Shown here: one piece after another, positions 55,701 to 64,000 of the stretch | Layout: each line of letters opens with the position of its first letter | Numbering within the stretch: the first letter of the stretch is position 1 | Origin: Flavobacteriaceae bacterium | GTDB taxonomy: Bacteria > Bacteroidota > Bacteroidia > Flavobacteriales > Flavobacteriaceae | Reading direction: 5' to 3' | Assembly (NCBI GenBank): GCA_026709415.1 | Contig: JAPOSZ010000032.1 | Coordinates: 124,001 to 188,000, forward strand | DNA: 64,000 nt | Translations under genes and position numbers: made by a program | The notes under the pieces: model-generated | The model's database searches: none | What the model saw: only the letters and a program-made list of their open reading frames with translations | What the model was told of the DNA's origin: nothing

Positions 55701-55787
55701 AAAATAAACTGTGGAAAAAAGCACTTTGAAGAACTGGGTTCAGAACTTCGGGTTGGGACAAGATTTTCAGATATCACCACAAATTAA
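52764..55787 (+). CDS. res: Type III restriction enzyme Res subunit
   Basis: A 1007-residue SF2 helicase-nuclease starting with GTG one base after the mod2 stop. Walker A is METGTGKTYVY (about residues 92-102), motif II is VVIIDEPQST (about 225), and late helicase motifs include SHSALKEGWGNPNVFQ and QQIGRGLRLCV. The C-terminal PD-(D/E)xK nuclease is visible as NPDWVVNWKEEDGEEKLFFVVESKG, split here: NPDW then ESKG. Res needs Mod for site recognition and cuts DNA with two inversely oriented sites. The gene is intact although both mod genes are off. Confidence 0.92.
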   Translation: MKIKFESELQFQLDAMNSIVEIFRGSEKHDSTFTVYSPEYINNQQTITFNEIGYSNQINLSREQLIENTINIQLKNGLKPSSVDDIREDNLEFSIEMETGTGKTYVYLRTIMELYQKYGLSKFIIVVPSISIKEGVYKSLQITQDHYRQLYDNIQYNYFIYNSGRLSDVRNFSANNGLEIMVINIDAFSKSFKDSAQPNKANIIHRYHDSLGGKPLDFIRNTKPVVIIDEPQSTISTPLRKTAVQNLNPMVTLRYSATHREKVNLVFKLDAVDAYAQKLVKQIEVGSVQASEDRNNVYIKLKEVILSKGLPIAKVEVDVFERGSVKRKIKKVRQNTDLEEITKRNEYEGYIIKDIYGEKGNEYIDFTSREDVIKLHESIGEADELQIKRVMISKTIEEHLDKEMILNKKCIKVLSLFFIDRVMNYRGYDDEGNPTKGIYAKIFEEEYKKHIRKPKYNTPFGKLKESNIDIQSVHDGYFSIDKKGKRSNSKEKYEHFKDTSGNTNADENTYHLIMRDKEKLLSFDSNIRFIFSHSALKEGWGNPNVFQICTLRQKGKSKITPRQQIGRGLRLCVNQNGERIFGHGINTLSVIANESWEEFVQDLQKEIEKESGIVFGEIKESTFSDIVIKPVNVDKNPTYMGHEKSKQLFKYLLDRGYIDSNGRVMDLLNIALFNNNVEIPESFHKNKEHIKKQIINKLKSLASKLPISNPDKKKKVKINEKIIECPDFQELWERVKHKTTFSVNFDSHSLIKKCIDSIDKHLKKNKGRIVYERKHVVFDVGGLDVDESKTKTQDYIYENQVENLPDIISYIQNATNLTRQSIVEILMGTRKLEYFKINPQKFIEGCIDLINEQMRHHIVDGLKYHKMGRGEFYSQELFKNEELFGYLKRNMIESSKSPYDYVIYDSAIERSLTNDFENSENVSVYAKLPSWFKIQTPLGSYNPDWVVNWKEEDGEEKLFFVVESKGHLFEENLRRIESSKINCGKKHFEELGSELRVGTRFSDITTN

Positions 55788-55799
55788 ATTTACTAATAT

Positions 55800-55929
55800 C
55801 AATTTGTGTTCTGTATTGTGTGTTACTTGATTCTCCTCTCATTGCCATTAAACTAAGCAGATACATTATGAAATACATAAGACTTTGTCCTAACGCTAAA
55901 AAGTAATTTAAAATGCAAATTAGTATTAG
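55800..55929 (-). repeat. Partial inverted copy of the MITE-like element
   Basis: The reverse complement matches 49032-49160 over about 130 bases with about eight mismatches and one indel. It begins 13 bases after the res stop and ends in a degenerate version of the inverted end (ATTAGGCACTCAT). Confidence 0.65.
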
Positions 55930-56445
55930 GCACTCATCGAAAAACCGCTCAAGCCGTTTTGGCACCAAGCGGTTGACCATCGATTGATGGTGCCCGGTCA
56001 AAGCAAGCGGGGGCATTCATGAGCCCTAGCGGATCACGGATCCTCCGAATATCCCGCGGAAAAGTTTTACTGCCTAATGGGTTTCTCGATCAAAACCGTA
56101 TTGAAGCCATCAAAGCCCTCCCTTTTCACTACATCATCGAAGAGTGGCTTCAAGCATCAGTGGATGTACTGTTTTGTGATGTGACCATGGATAATAGAGT
56201 CCAGACCCAAAAAAAGGTTAATTTTGGCAGGATTCCGTGTAGCTGAAAAAGAATAGTGAGGTCAATCCAATTGATTACTAATTGAGGTTATGACTGAGTA
56301 ATTTTATTTGGTTTATTCACTTTAATATGATTGGATAGATTATGAAATATGGAATACAAAACAACAAATATTCTAACACTATCGCTATTTTTTTTGATTC
56401 ACTTTTTATTCTTTTTGGAAGAAACGCTTTTGTGTTTTTGAGATT
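55930..56445. other. G+C-rich orphan segment (55930-56250) and AT-rich spacer
   Basis: 55930-56250 is much richer in G+C than the flanks and directly abuts the MITE copy. An open frame at 56019-56246 (75 residues, with EAIKALPFHYIIEEWLQASVDVLF) looks partly coding but matches nothing I know. It is probably a fragment of a mobile element. 56250-56445 is AT-rich with nothing recognised. Confidence 0.35.
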
Positions 56446-57594
56446 ATGAGATTACATAAAAGGAAAGAAAGAGTACCTCATCACGGAGACGATCGTGGAA
56501 AAGCTAAATTTTTTCATGGACGAGTTGAAGAAAAAAAGAGTTTTATTGGATTAATGAAAGAAACTTCACATACAGGAAAAGGAACATCTTTTTTAGTACA
56601 AGGTTCGCCTGGTGTTGGAAAAACTGCCTTAATAGAAGAATTAAAAAAGATAGCAATTGTCGAGAAATGGCGAGTCTGTGACATATCGATAGAATGTTTA
56701 TGGGACAACGATGTTTTTTATGAATGGTTATCCAAAAATAATTCTGATGGTTCTTGGAATGCTTGGTTAGGATTAGACTTTTTCATTTTTAAGGCAGGAG
56801 TTAAAAGAAACGCAGAAATAAACGATAAAAGCATGCTCAAAGTGATTCAAAAAATCAAAAGCAAACCGACACTTATTGTTTTAGATGAAGCACAGATATT
56901 GGGTAATCGAAATAAAGTTCCCGTTGAGTATCATTGGAAAATAGAAATGACACTAGAGGAATTACATAATTTACAGACAAAAAAAGGTTTTGTATTTCTA
57001 ATTGGTGGATTAGGTATGACAAAAAACATTTTTAAAGATTTGGGAATTTCAAGATTTAGCAATAACTATGTTTTCAATCTTGATCCATTAGATAAAGTAT
57101 CAGAACGTGCCATTATCAAAGATTGGTTGGTAGAGTGTAGTAAAAAGATGAATGATGCAATCATCGAGCATTGGATTGATGAAATCGTCAAAGAAACTCA
57201 TGGTTGGGCACAACATATAACTTCTTATACAACGGCTATTTTTGATGAACTAAAAGAAAGCAAAGGAGAATTAAAGCCCGAAGGATTAGAAAGAGTTTTA
57301 ACAAGGGGGTTGGAATTAAAAGAGAGATATTATGACCAAACACTTGAAAACTTTAATAAAAGAGAATCTCAAGTAGTTGCTACTTTGTTACAGCAAAATA
57401 AAAATCTAAAAAGTTTCAGCGAAGAAAATATTATTGAGTTTATAAATAAGAAACTTTCTTTGGAAGAATCAGAAAAATTGTACAAGCGGCTAGTTCAAGA
57501 TGGGATATTTCATCGAAACAAGAAAAAAGAATACATTGTTCCTGTTCCTTCAATGCGGACTTGGTTGATTAATGAGTATGGCTTAGATAAATAA
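56446..57594 (+). CDS. AAA-family ATPase (ORC/Cdc6- or TniB-like)
   Basis: A 382-residue protein with a short basic N terminus, then the region HGRVEEKKSFIGLM, Walker A VQGSPGVGKTALIEEL (about residues 51-66) and Walker B PTLIVLDEAQILG (about 142-154). A sensor-like segment FLIGGLGMTKN and a C-terminal helical, winged-helix-like part follow. Such stand-alone ATPases occur in mobile and defence islands and resemble loaders of proteins onto DNA. It closes the island after res and before der. The exact role is unknown. Confidence 0.75.
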   Translation: MRLHKRKERVPHHGDDRGKAKFFHGRVEEKKSFIGLMKETSHTGKGTSFLVQGSPGVGKTALIEELKKIAIVEKWRVCDISIECLWDNDVFYEWLSKNNSDGSWNAWLGLDFFIFKAGVKRNAEINDKSMLKVIQKIKSKPTLIVLDEAQILGNRNKVPVEYHWKIEMTLEELHNLQTKKGFVFLIGGLGMTKNIFKDLGISRFSNNYVFNLDPLDKVSERAIIKDWLVECSKKMNDAIIEHWIDEIVKETHGWAQHITSYTTAIFDELKESKGELKPEGLERVLTRGLELKERYYDQTLENFNKRESQVVATLLQQNKNLKSFSEENIIEFINKKLSLEESEKLYKRLVQDGIFHRNKKKEYIVPVPSMRTWLINEYGLDK

Positions 57595-57839
57595 GATATC
57601 ATAAATAAAGACATTTCTATAAGAATTATATGAATGTAAAAAAGTGTTGGCTTTAATATCATTTAAGAGGACTAGGTTGATGGAATACAACCAACGTTGC
57701 ATGGTGGTTATGTTGATATACGCTCGAACTAGAATAATGAAATGAAACTTGATTTATTCTATAGTTTTGTCTGTTGGTGATTTTAATGAGTAGTGATTTG
57801 TGGCTCAACTTAAAAGTACATTGCTAAAAATCATATCCC

Positions 57840-59144
57840 GTGGGACATATTGTAGCGATTGTAGGGAGACCTAATGTAGGAAAGTCGACATTTTTTAATC
57901 GGTTGACCCAAAGCAGAACAGCCATTGTCGATAAAACCAGTGGGGTTACTAGAGATAGACACTACGCTTTTTCGGAATGGAATGGAAAAAGTTTTAGTGT
58001 GATGGATACTGGAGGGTACGTGACAAGCAATCAAGACCATTTTCAAAAAGAAATTGATAAGCAAGTCAAACTGGCTATTGATGAAGCCGACTCCATTGTA
58101 TTCATGGTGGATGTGCAAACGGGCTTGACATCGGCTGATGTCGATGTATGCGAATTGTTAAGAAAATCAGGGAAGCCGGTGTTTTTGGTGGTCAACAAAG
58201 TGGATGATGCCAAAAAATTAAGCCTAGTGAATGAATTCTATAGTTTAGGATTTGATAAACTGTTTGCCCTATCGAGTATCAACGGATTTGGAACGGGTGA
58301 ACTATTGGATGAATTGGTACAAGACATACTAGATGAACATGAGGAAAATCAACTGGAACTGCCTCGACTGGCTATCATCGGGCGACCAAATGCTGGAAAA
58401 TCTTCACTGTTAAATGTCTTGATGCAACAAGATCGAAGTATTGTCACTGACCAATCTGGGACTACTAGAGACAGTATCGATACAGTGTACAAAAAATTTG
58501 GTTTGCAGTTTAAATTAGTGGATACGGCTGGCATAAGAAAAAAATCAAAAGTTAAAGAAGATGTTGAGTTCTATTCGGTGATGAGAGCTATTAAAAGCAT
58601 CGAACAATCCGATGTTTGTTTATTAATGATAGATGCTGAAAAGGGATTTGAAAAACAAGATTTAAATATTTTTTGGTTGGTTCACCGAAATCATAAAGGA
58701 ATCGTTTTGCTAATCAACAAATGGGATTTGATCAATAAAGAAACCATGAGTTCCAAAAAAATAGAACGTCAAATCAGAAAAATGATTTCTCCATTTGAAG
58801 ATGTGCCCATTTTATTTATTTCATGTGTCAACAAACAGAGGGTGTATAAAGCTTTAGAAATGGCTATGAAAGTCTATCAAAATCGAACAAATCGCATTTC
58901 AACCAATCAACTCAATAAAGTATTATTACCCATCATTGAGCAGAGTCCACCACCAACTTATAAGGGAAAGCAACCCAAAATCAAATTTATATCGCAACTG
59001 CCCACTAAGTTTCCACAGTTTACTTTTCACTGTAGCAGGCCACAATACGTCAATCCGACCTATTCAAGGTTTTTGGAAAATCAAATGCGCAAACACTTCG
59101 ATTATTTAGGCGTTCCTATCCAACTGTTTTACCGGAAAAAATAA
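57840..59144 (+). CDS. der: GTPase Der (double GTPase)
   Basis: A 434-residue protein with two tandem G domains: GRPNVGKST (about residues 8-16) and GRPNAGKSS (about 181-189), each with DTGG or DTAG and NKVD or NKWD motifs, and a C-terminal KH-like domain. Der (EngA) is needed for 50S subunit assembly. The start is GTG (VGHIVAIVGRPNVGKST). It marks the return to core chromosome after the island. The 245 bases before it hold nothing recognised. Confidence 0.95.
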   Translation: MGHIVAIVGRPNVGKSTFFNRLTQSRTAIVDKTSGVTRDRHYAFSEWNGKSFSVMDTGGYVTSNQDHFQKEIDKQVKLAIDEADSIVFMVDVQTGLTSADVDVCELLRKSGKPVFLVVNKVDDAKKLSLVNEFYSLGFDKLFALSSINGFGTGELLDELVQDILDEHEENQLELPRLAIIGRPNAGKSSLLNVLMQQDRSIVTDQSGTTRDSIDTVYKKFGLQFKLVDTAGIRKKSKVKEDVEFYSVMRAIKSIEQSDVCLLMIDAEKGFEKQDLNIFWLVHRNHKGIVLLINKWDLINKETMSSKKIERQIRKMISPFEDVPILFISCVNKQRVYKALEMAMKVYQNRTNRISTNQLNKVLLPIIEQSPPPTYKGKQPKIKFISQLPTKFPQFTFHCSRPQYVNPTYSRFLENQMRKHFDYLGVPIQLFYRKK

Positions 59145-59190
59145 AAATATTCAAATTCCGAACCAGTGAGTTTGGAGTCTTTATTCCGAT

Positions 59191-59517
59191 TCAAAGGCTA
59201 TCTCTAAATTCAATCAAATCTTTTCGAAGAGATTTTAACTTTTCAAGCAATTCTTTTTTTAGAATATCAGAAGAATCTGCACTTAAAGCCATTTTGGTGC
59301 CATTAATGGTCAACTTTTTTTCCTCTCTTAAATACAATATTTGTTCTAGAGCCTTAATGTTATTGGGAGTGTATTTACGAATTCCATTCTGTTTTTTTTT
59401 GGGACGAATTTCTTTAAACTCTGTTTCCCAATAACGAAGTTTGGATGTACTGACATTAAACGCAGCGGCTACCTCACCAATAGAATAGTACAATTTGTTA
59501 GGAAGTTTGACAGACAT
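59191..59517 (-). CDS. MerR-family transcriptional regulator
   Basis: A 108-residue protein with the MerR helix-turn-helix and wing: YYSIGEVAAAFNVSTSKLRYWETEF (about residues 10-34), then RKYTPNNIKALEQILYLREEKKLTINGTKMAL. There is no ligand-binding domain, as in small MerR proteins beside alaS in Bacteroidota. It follows the M23 peptidase gene by 12 bases on the same strand. The target is not known. Confidence 0.88.
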   Translation of the reverse strand: MSVKLPNKLYYSIGEVAAAFNVSTSKLRYWETEFKEIRPKKKQNGIRKYTPNNIKALEQILYLREEKKLTINGTKMALSADSSDILKKELLEKLKSLRKDLIEFRDSL

Positions 59518-59529
59518 AACTTCCTAAAG

Positions 59530-60549
59530 CTAATCGAAAGATTTATTGTATTGTGTTGATTTACGGATTATGGCATCAAACTCCTCAGGAGTTAAACTGC
59601 CATAATAAAAGTGAATAGGATTTTGATGTACCCCATCTTTGATGATCTCATAATGTAAGTGAGGGCCTGTAGAACGTCCCGTATTGCCAGAATAACCAAT
59701 CAAATCACCTCTTCGTACTCTTTGTCCTTTTCGAACGTTGTATTGACTTAAATGGGCATAGAGACTTTGGTATCCAAACCCATGATTGATTTTGATGTGT
59801 TTGCCAAATCCAGGGACTCTTGAACTAACTCTTTCCACAATACCGTCACCAGTTGCATAAATAGGGGTACCCTGTTCGACTGTAAAATCAACCCCTCGAT
59901 GCATTTTTCTTTGATGCGTAAAAGGATCTTTTCGGTAACCAAAACCAGAGGAAAATCTCAAGATTTGATCATTTTTAATGGGAATGATTGAAGGAACAAC
60001 TTTTAAAAAAGTCTCTTTTTCTTCGCTTAACTGTTCCAATTCCCTTAATGAAGAGTTTTGTACTGCCATATCAGACAGTAGCATATCGAGTCTTTGACTG
60101 GTTTTTACCAAAATATCAGAATTCTCATAACCCCCCCAGTCACTATAGCGATCGGCTCCACCAAATCCTGGACTAAAACGTTCTTCGGGAATAGGACTAG
60201 CATCATAGGTGACGCGATAAAGTTTTTCATCACGCTGTTCAATTGTAGAAAGAGCTCCTTCGGCTTTTTCTAGTTTATTGTTGAGTTCCTCTAATTGAAC
60301 TTTGAAATTTTGGATTTCTCTTTGCTGACTCATCACTTTAGAAGAAACGATAAACTCTAACGATTTAGGAACTGAAACCATGATGATCAATATCGTAGCA
60401 ATACTCGCCAACAAACCGAATAAGAAAGTCAACGCAAAAACACGGAACTTCTTTTTATATAAGGGAAGATAGACAAAATTCTTTTGATCTCTATCAAACG
60501 TGTAATGACGATGCTCCCGTTTTGGTTTGAATAAACTAAAATGTATCAT
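59530..60549 (-). CDS. M23-family metallopeptidase, membrane-anchored
   Basis: A 339-residue protein with one membrane segment (about 35-58), a coiled coil (about 75-110) and a C-terminal M23 domain. The zinc motif HRGVDF (HxxxD, about residue 216) and HLHYEI (about 296) are intact, so the enzyme is probably an active peptidoglycan endopeptidase in the periplasm. The neighbourhood with merR and alaS is conserved in Bacteroidota. Confidence 0.92.
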   Translation of the reverse strand: MIHFSLFKPKREHRHYTFDRDQKNFVYLPLYKKKFRVFALTFLFGLLASIATILIIMVSVPKSLEFIVSSKVMSQQREIQNFKVQLEELNNKLEKAEGALSTIEQRDEKLYRVTYDASPIPEERFSPGFGGADRYSDWGGYENSDILVKTSQRLDMLLSDMAVQNSSLRELEQLSEEKETFLKVVPSIIPIKNDQILRFSSGFGYRKDPFTHQRKMHRGVDFTVEQGTPIYATGDGIVERVSSRVPGFGKHIKINHGFGYQSLYAHLSQYNVRKGQRVRRGDLIGYSGNTGRSTGPHLHYEIIKDGVHQNPIHFYYGSLTPEEFDAIIRKSTQYNKSFD

Positions 60550-60820
60550 TCTAATGGATATAGATAGAACAAGTTTTGGATTTAATTATTTGTTGTTTGA
60601 TTGTCAACTACAAGAATCACGCCTTCCAAGTTTAATTTTAGATATTGGGTTCAAGTAAGTTCTTAAATTTCGGACGCAATTTAATAATAATTTTAAAAAC
60701 ATTCAATTTAAGTTTAATTCAATTAGTTTAGTTATTGAAAATCAATGAATTACATCACAATATTGTTGTAAATACAATAACTCGCACAGACTTAAAACGA
60801 TAAAGTAAGATATTTGTAAC

Positions 60821-63460
60821 GTGAAATCAGCCATCGTAAGAAAGAAATTTTTTGAATTTTTTGAATCCAAAGGACACCAAATAGTTCCTTCAGCTCCCCT
60901 AGTGGTTAAAGATGATCCAACGTTGATGTTTAACAATGCGGGTATGAATCAATTCAAAGAATTTTTTTTGGGAAATTCTGTTCCAAAACACAAAAGAATA
61001 GCTGACACTCAAAAATGTCTCAGAGTCTCGGGAAAACACAATGATTTAGAAGAAGTCGGAATCGATACATATCACCATACATTTTTTGAAATGTTGGGTA
61101 ATTGGAGTTTAGGGGATTACTTTAAAAAAGAAGCCATCCAATGGGCTTGGGAACTTTTAACTGAAGTTTTTAAAATCGATAAGAATCGAATCTATGTCAC
61201 TGTTTTTGAAGGATCTCAATCCGATAAAGTCGACTTTGATCAAGAGTCTTTTAATTTTTGGACATCATATTTACCTGAAAATCGGATTCTGAAATTTGGG
61301 AAAAAAGATAATTTTTGGGAAATGGGGGATACCGGGCCATGTGGTCCATGCTCTGAAATACATATTGATGTCCGAAATGAGCCAGAAAGAATAAAAATCG
61401 ATGGTTCCCAATTAGTTAATCAAGATCATCCCCAAGTAATTGAAATATGGAATTTAGTCTTTATTCAATATAACCGACTGACTAGTGGAGAGCTTCAATT
61501 ACTTCCACAGAAACATGTGGATACCGGAATGGGATTTGAACGATTATGTATGGTATTGCAAAATAAGGTTTCAAATTATGCTACGGACATATTCACCCCA
61601 TTAATTTCTGAAATTGAAACTTTAACGCGATGCGCTTATGGCAAAAACAATCAAATAGATGTCGCCATTCGCGTGATTGCTGACCATTTAAGAACCGTTT
61701 GTTTTTCTATAGCCGATGGCCAGTTACCAAGCAATAAAGATGCTGGTTATGTCATCCGAAGGATCTTGAGAAGGGCGATTCGATATAGCTTTTCATATCT
61801 GAAGATGAAAACCCCCTTTATCTATAGGATTGTACCAGTTTTGACACGACAAATGAAGTCGGTGTTTCCAGAATTGGTCACTGAACAAAATCTCATCATC
61901 AATGTCATCAAAGAAGAAGAAAAATCATTTCTAAAAACACTGGAACAAGGTCTTTTTAGGTTACATGCCCTCATCGAACAAAATACTAGTGGGACACTGG
62001 ATGGCTTTGAAGCATTTGAATTGTATGACACTTTTGGTTTTCCAATTGACCTGACTTCACTCGTTGCCAAAGAAAAAGGACTTAAAGTTGATCAAAAGGG
62101 ATTTCAATCCCATATGGAAAAACAAAGGGAACGGGCAAGAAAAGCCAAGTCCGTGAATATCGGTGACTGGATTATTCTTTCGGCTGATGATAAAACAGAA
62201 TTTATTGGGTTTGACAAACTAGAAACTAAGATAAAAATCACCCAATACCGAAAGGCACAAACACTCAGTGGAGAAGTGGTCTTTCATTTGGTCTTTAATT
62301 TAACCCCCTTTTATCCTGAAGGTGGAGGACAGGTGGGTGATAAAGGATATTTGAAAGACAGTTCTGGAACCAATCATTTCATAGTTAACACGACCAGAGA
62401 AAATAATCTGATCTTACATCACTCCAAAACCCTTCCACCAAAAATAGATGAGCGTTTTATCGTTAGAGTGGAATCATTGCAACGCCAACGTACTTCATGT
62501 AACCATACAGCCACTCATTTGCTTCACCAAGCATTGAGAAAAACCTTGGGATTGCATGTGGTTCAAAAAGGATCGATGATTCATTCCCGTGAATTCCGAT
62601 TCGATTTTTCACATTTTTCAAAATTATCCCATGATCAATTAAAAGATATTGAAAACTTTGTCAATGACCGGATCAGGGAACAAATTATGTTAGAAGAACA
62701 AAGAAATGTCCCTTATGATGAGGCCATTGATCAAGGAGCTACCGCCCTATTTGGTGAAAAATATGGTGATACGGTCCGGATCGTTCGTTTTGGTCAGTCT
62801 ATAGAATTATGTGGAGGAACGCATGTGAAAAACACTTCGGAGATATGGCATTTTAAAATTTTATCTGAAAGAGCCATCGCTTCTGGAATTAGAAGAATAG
62901 AAGCCATTACGGGTGATGAGGCTAAACGCTATTTAGTTGAGCGCACCAATTATTTTGAAACGGTTGAATCACTGTTGAAAAATCCCAAAAACATCGTTGA
63001 TGCCATTGCTGATCTACAATCACAGAATCAATTTTATAGAAAAGAAATCGGTCGATTTCAACAATTGAAAATTGATTTGGAACTGCAAAGGTTGATTCGA
63101 TCAGCCGAAAATATTTCTGGAGTTTCGTTGATCGTGAGTCAAGTAGATTTTAAGCCTAACGATATCCGAAAAATAGCCTTTGCTTTGGATAAAAAGATAA
63201 ATAAAGCCATTATTCTTTTAGGTTCTATTTATTCGGGATCTCCAATCATCTCTTGTTTGATTTCTAAAGATTTAGTTGACTCAATGCATTTGAATGCTAT
63301 AGAATTGGTCAATGAATTAGGGACTTATATTGATGGTAAAGGGGGAGGACAAGCGTTTTTTGCTACTGCAGGCGGGAAAAAAACAAATGGATTACCCCAT
63401 GCACTAAAAGTCGCCACTGACAATTTTCGATTGGTATTAGAAACCCCTGATTTGGTTTAA
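60821..63460 (+). CDS. alaS: Alanyl-tRNA synthetase
   Basis: An 879-residue class II synthetase starting with GTG. The catalytic domain has FFEFFESKGHQIVPSAPLV, DPTLMFNNAGMNQFK and GDTGPCGPCSEIH. The editing domain holds HTATHLLHQAL (HxxxH, about residue 565-569) and CGGTH (about 665-669). The C-terminal domain ends with GGGQAFFATAGG. It is divergent from the M23 peptidase, with 271 AT-rich bases between. Confidence 0.95.
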   Translation: MKSAIVRKKFFEFFESKGHQIVPSAPLVVKDDPTLMFNNAGMNQFKEFFLGNSVPKHKRIADTQKCLRVSGKHNDLEEVGIDTYHHTFFEMLGNWSLGDYFKKEAIQWAWELLTEVFKIDKNRIYVTVFEGSQSDKVDFDQESFNFWTSYLPENRILKFGKKDNFWEMGDTGPCGPCSEIHIDVRNEPERIKIDGSQLVNQDHPQVIEIWNLVFIQYNRLTSGELQLLPQKHVDTGMGFERLCMVLQNKVSNYATDIFTPLISEIETLTRCAYGKNNQIDVAIRVIADHLRTVCFSIADGQLPSNKDAGYVIRRILRRAIRYSFSYLKMKTPFIYRIVPVLTRQMKSVFPELVTEQNLIINVIKEEEKSFLKTLEQGLFRLHALIEQNTSGTLDGFEAFELYDTFGFPIDLTSLVAKEKGLKVDQKGFQSHMEKQRERARKAKSVNIGDWIILSADDKTEFIGFDKLETKIKITQYRKAQTLSGEVVFHLVFNLTPFYPEGGGQVGDKGYLKDSSGTNHFIVNTTRENNLILHHSKTLPPKIDERFIVRVESLQRQRTSCNHTATHLLHQALRKTLGLHVVQKGSMIHSREFRFDFSHFSKLSHDQLKDIENFVNDRIREQIMLEEQRNVPYDEAIDQGATALFGEKYGDTVRIVRFGQSIELCGGTHVKNTSEIWHFKILSERAIASGIRRIEAITGDEAKRYLVERTNYFETVESLLKNPKNIVDAIADLQSQNQFYRKEIGRFQQLKIDLELQRLIRSAENISGVSLIVSQVDFKPNDIRKIAFALDKKINKAIILLGSIYSGSPIISCLISKDLVDSMHLNAIELVNELGTYIDGKGGGQAFFATAGGKKTNGLPHALKVATDNFRLVLETPDLV

Positions 63461-63485
63461 TTGGGTGGGTTAACTTGATTTTAAT

Positions 63486-64000
63486 ATACACCATGGGCGA
63501 ACACGATCCATCGTTTCACTACGCATTTTGAATATTGGGCGATTGAATGACTACTGGCTAATGGGAATCCATACAAAATAGCTCCGTGGCTTCGTTGTGG
63601 AGCTAATACTATCTGTCGCATCAAGCATCGAGCGGTGGAATGAGGATTGGCCCCTCGTTCTCTAGAAGAGTTACACCATGGAAGCATCGATGAAAAATCC
63701 TACCAACGCCGCTATCACGACACCACGGTGGTGAGTGATTCCGGAAACAGGCCATGTCGTGAGGATCTTAAGGCCATTTTCCAGGCGCCCGATATCATAC
63801 CAGCCAAAGAGCGGTTAAAATCCTGGTTTGATCAAGTGAAGACGACGGGCATCCAAGAGGTCATGAAAGTGGCTCAGACGTTCCAAAGACATCTCGATGG
63901 CATCATCCATGCCTTAACCTTCAAACCATCCCATGCCCGAGCCGAACGAATCCATGGGGAAATCCAACCAATCAAAACCGTGGCCAGGGGATACCGAAAG
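63486..64000 (+). pseudogene. ISL3-family transposase relic, running off the window
   Basis: One plus frame, open to the window end apart from two stops, reads as an ISL3 transposase: TPWANTIHRFTTHFEYWAIE, LLANGNPYKIAPWLRCGANT, SIDEKSYQRRYHDTTVVSD, then a jump to the C-terminal KERLKSWFDQVKTTG and RAERIHGEIQPIKTVARGY. TGA codons at 63548 and 63641 stand where tryptophan is expected, and the middle catalytic section is missing. It is richer in G+C than the neighbours. Not functional. Confidence 0.8.

Noticed and set aside
55774-56016. Minus-strand open frame overlapping the end of res and the MITE copy
   Set aside because: It mixes the repeat, the G+C-rich fragment and antisense of res; no family features.

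Overview
The window is a stretch of an AT-rich Gram-negative Bacteroidota chromosome. Four things support this. LPS genes are present (lpxK, kdtA). There is a SusC-style TonB-dependent receptor with an N-terminal carboxypeptidase-regulatory domain. The gene order rpsF-rpsR-rplI and merR/M23 peptidase/alaS is familiar from the phylum. Many genes also carry a TAnnTTTG box (the Bacteroidota -7 element) just upstream of their starts. I cannot place it below phylum. The genetic code is standard: TGA is used as a normal stop (priA, the YihY gene).

Layout. 1-7.0 kb holds housekeeping genes: an M20 peptidase tail, hemW, ruvC, a DUF456 protein, an ECF sigma factor overlapping an Nramp-fold transporter, lipA and lpxK. 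7.0-11.7 kb is one giant surface lipoprotein: five InlB-B-type repeats, three blocks of 25-residue BspA/DUF285 repeats, each preceded by the same linker module, and a C-terminal metzincin-like protease domain. 11.9-16.2 kb is a small cluster with an SDR, an SRPBCC lipoprotein, an exported fusion of two DUF3237-like domains to an SDR, and an AraC regulator. 16.3-23.4 kb is an ABC-2/pseudo-M1 permease, its ATPase, a DoxX-like protein and a TonB receptor whose last 49 codons are cut off by a single in-frame TGA. 23.8-36.2 kb is mostly housekeeping on the minus strand (alkaline phosphatase, kdtA, a DegT aminotransferase, purB, rdgB, rlmH), with a DUF4143-type ATPase, a YihY protein and priA on the plus strand. 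36.4-37.5 kb is an AbiE-like toxin/antitoxin pair. 37.8-40.5 kb holds three ribosomal protein genes and hisS. 40.7-44 kb is an oxidative L-fucose-type catabolic cluster, followed by era and initiator tRNA-Met.

45.5-57.6 kb is a defence and mobile island. Two type III modification genes (mod1, mod2) have nearly identical ends but different central target-recognition regions. Both are switched off by a G9 tract at the same codon, and mod2 has a second frameshift in an A7 tract. One res gene follows mod2. Between the mod genes lie a HEPN-motif gene, a MITE-like element with 16-bp inverted ends, IS3 and IS30 relics, and a small antitoxin-like gene. A partial inverted copy of the MITE follows res, and an AAA ATPase closes the island. 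This looks like a phase-variable epigenetic switch with exchangeable target-recognition domains, and it is the most interesting system in the window.

57.8-63.5 kb returns to core genes (der, merR, M23 peptidase, alaS). The window ends in a decayed ISL3-family transposase.
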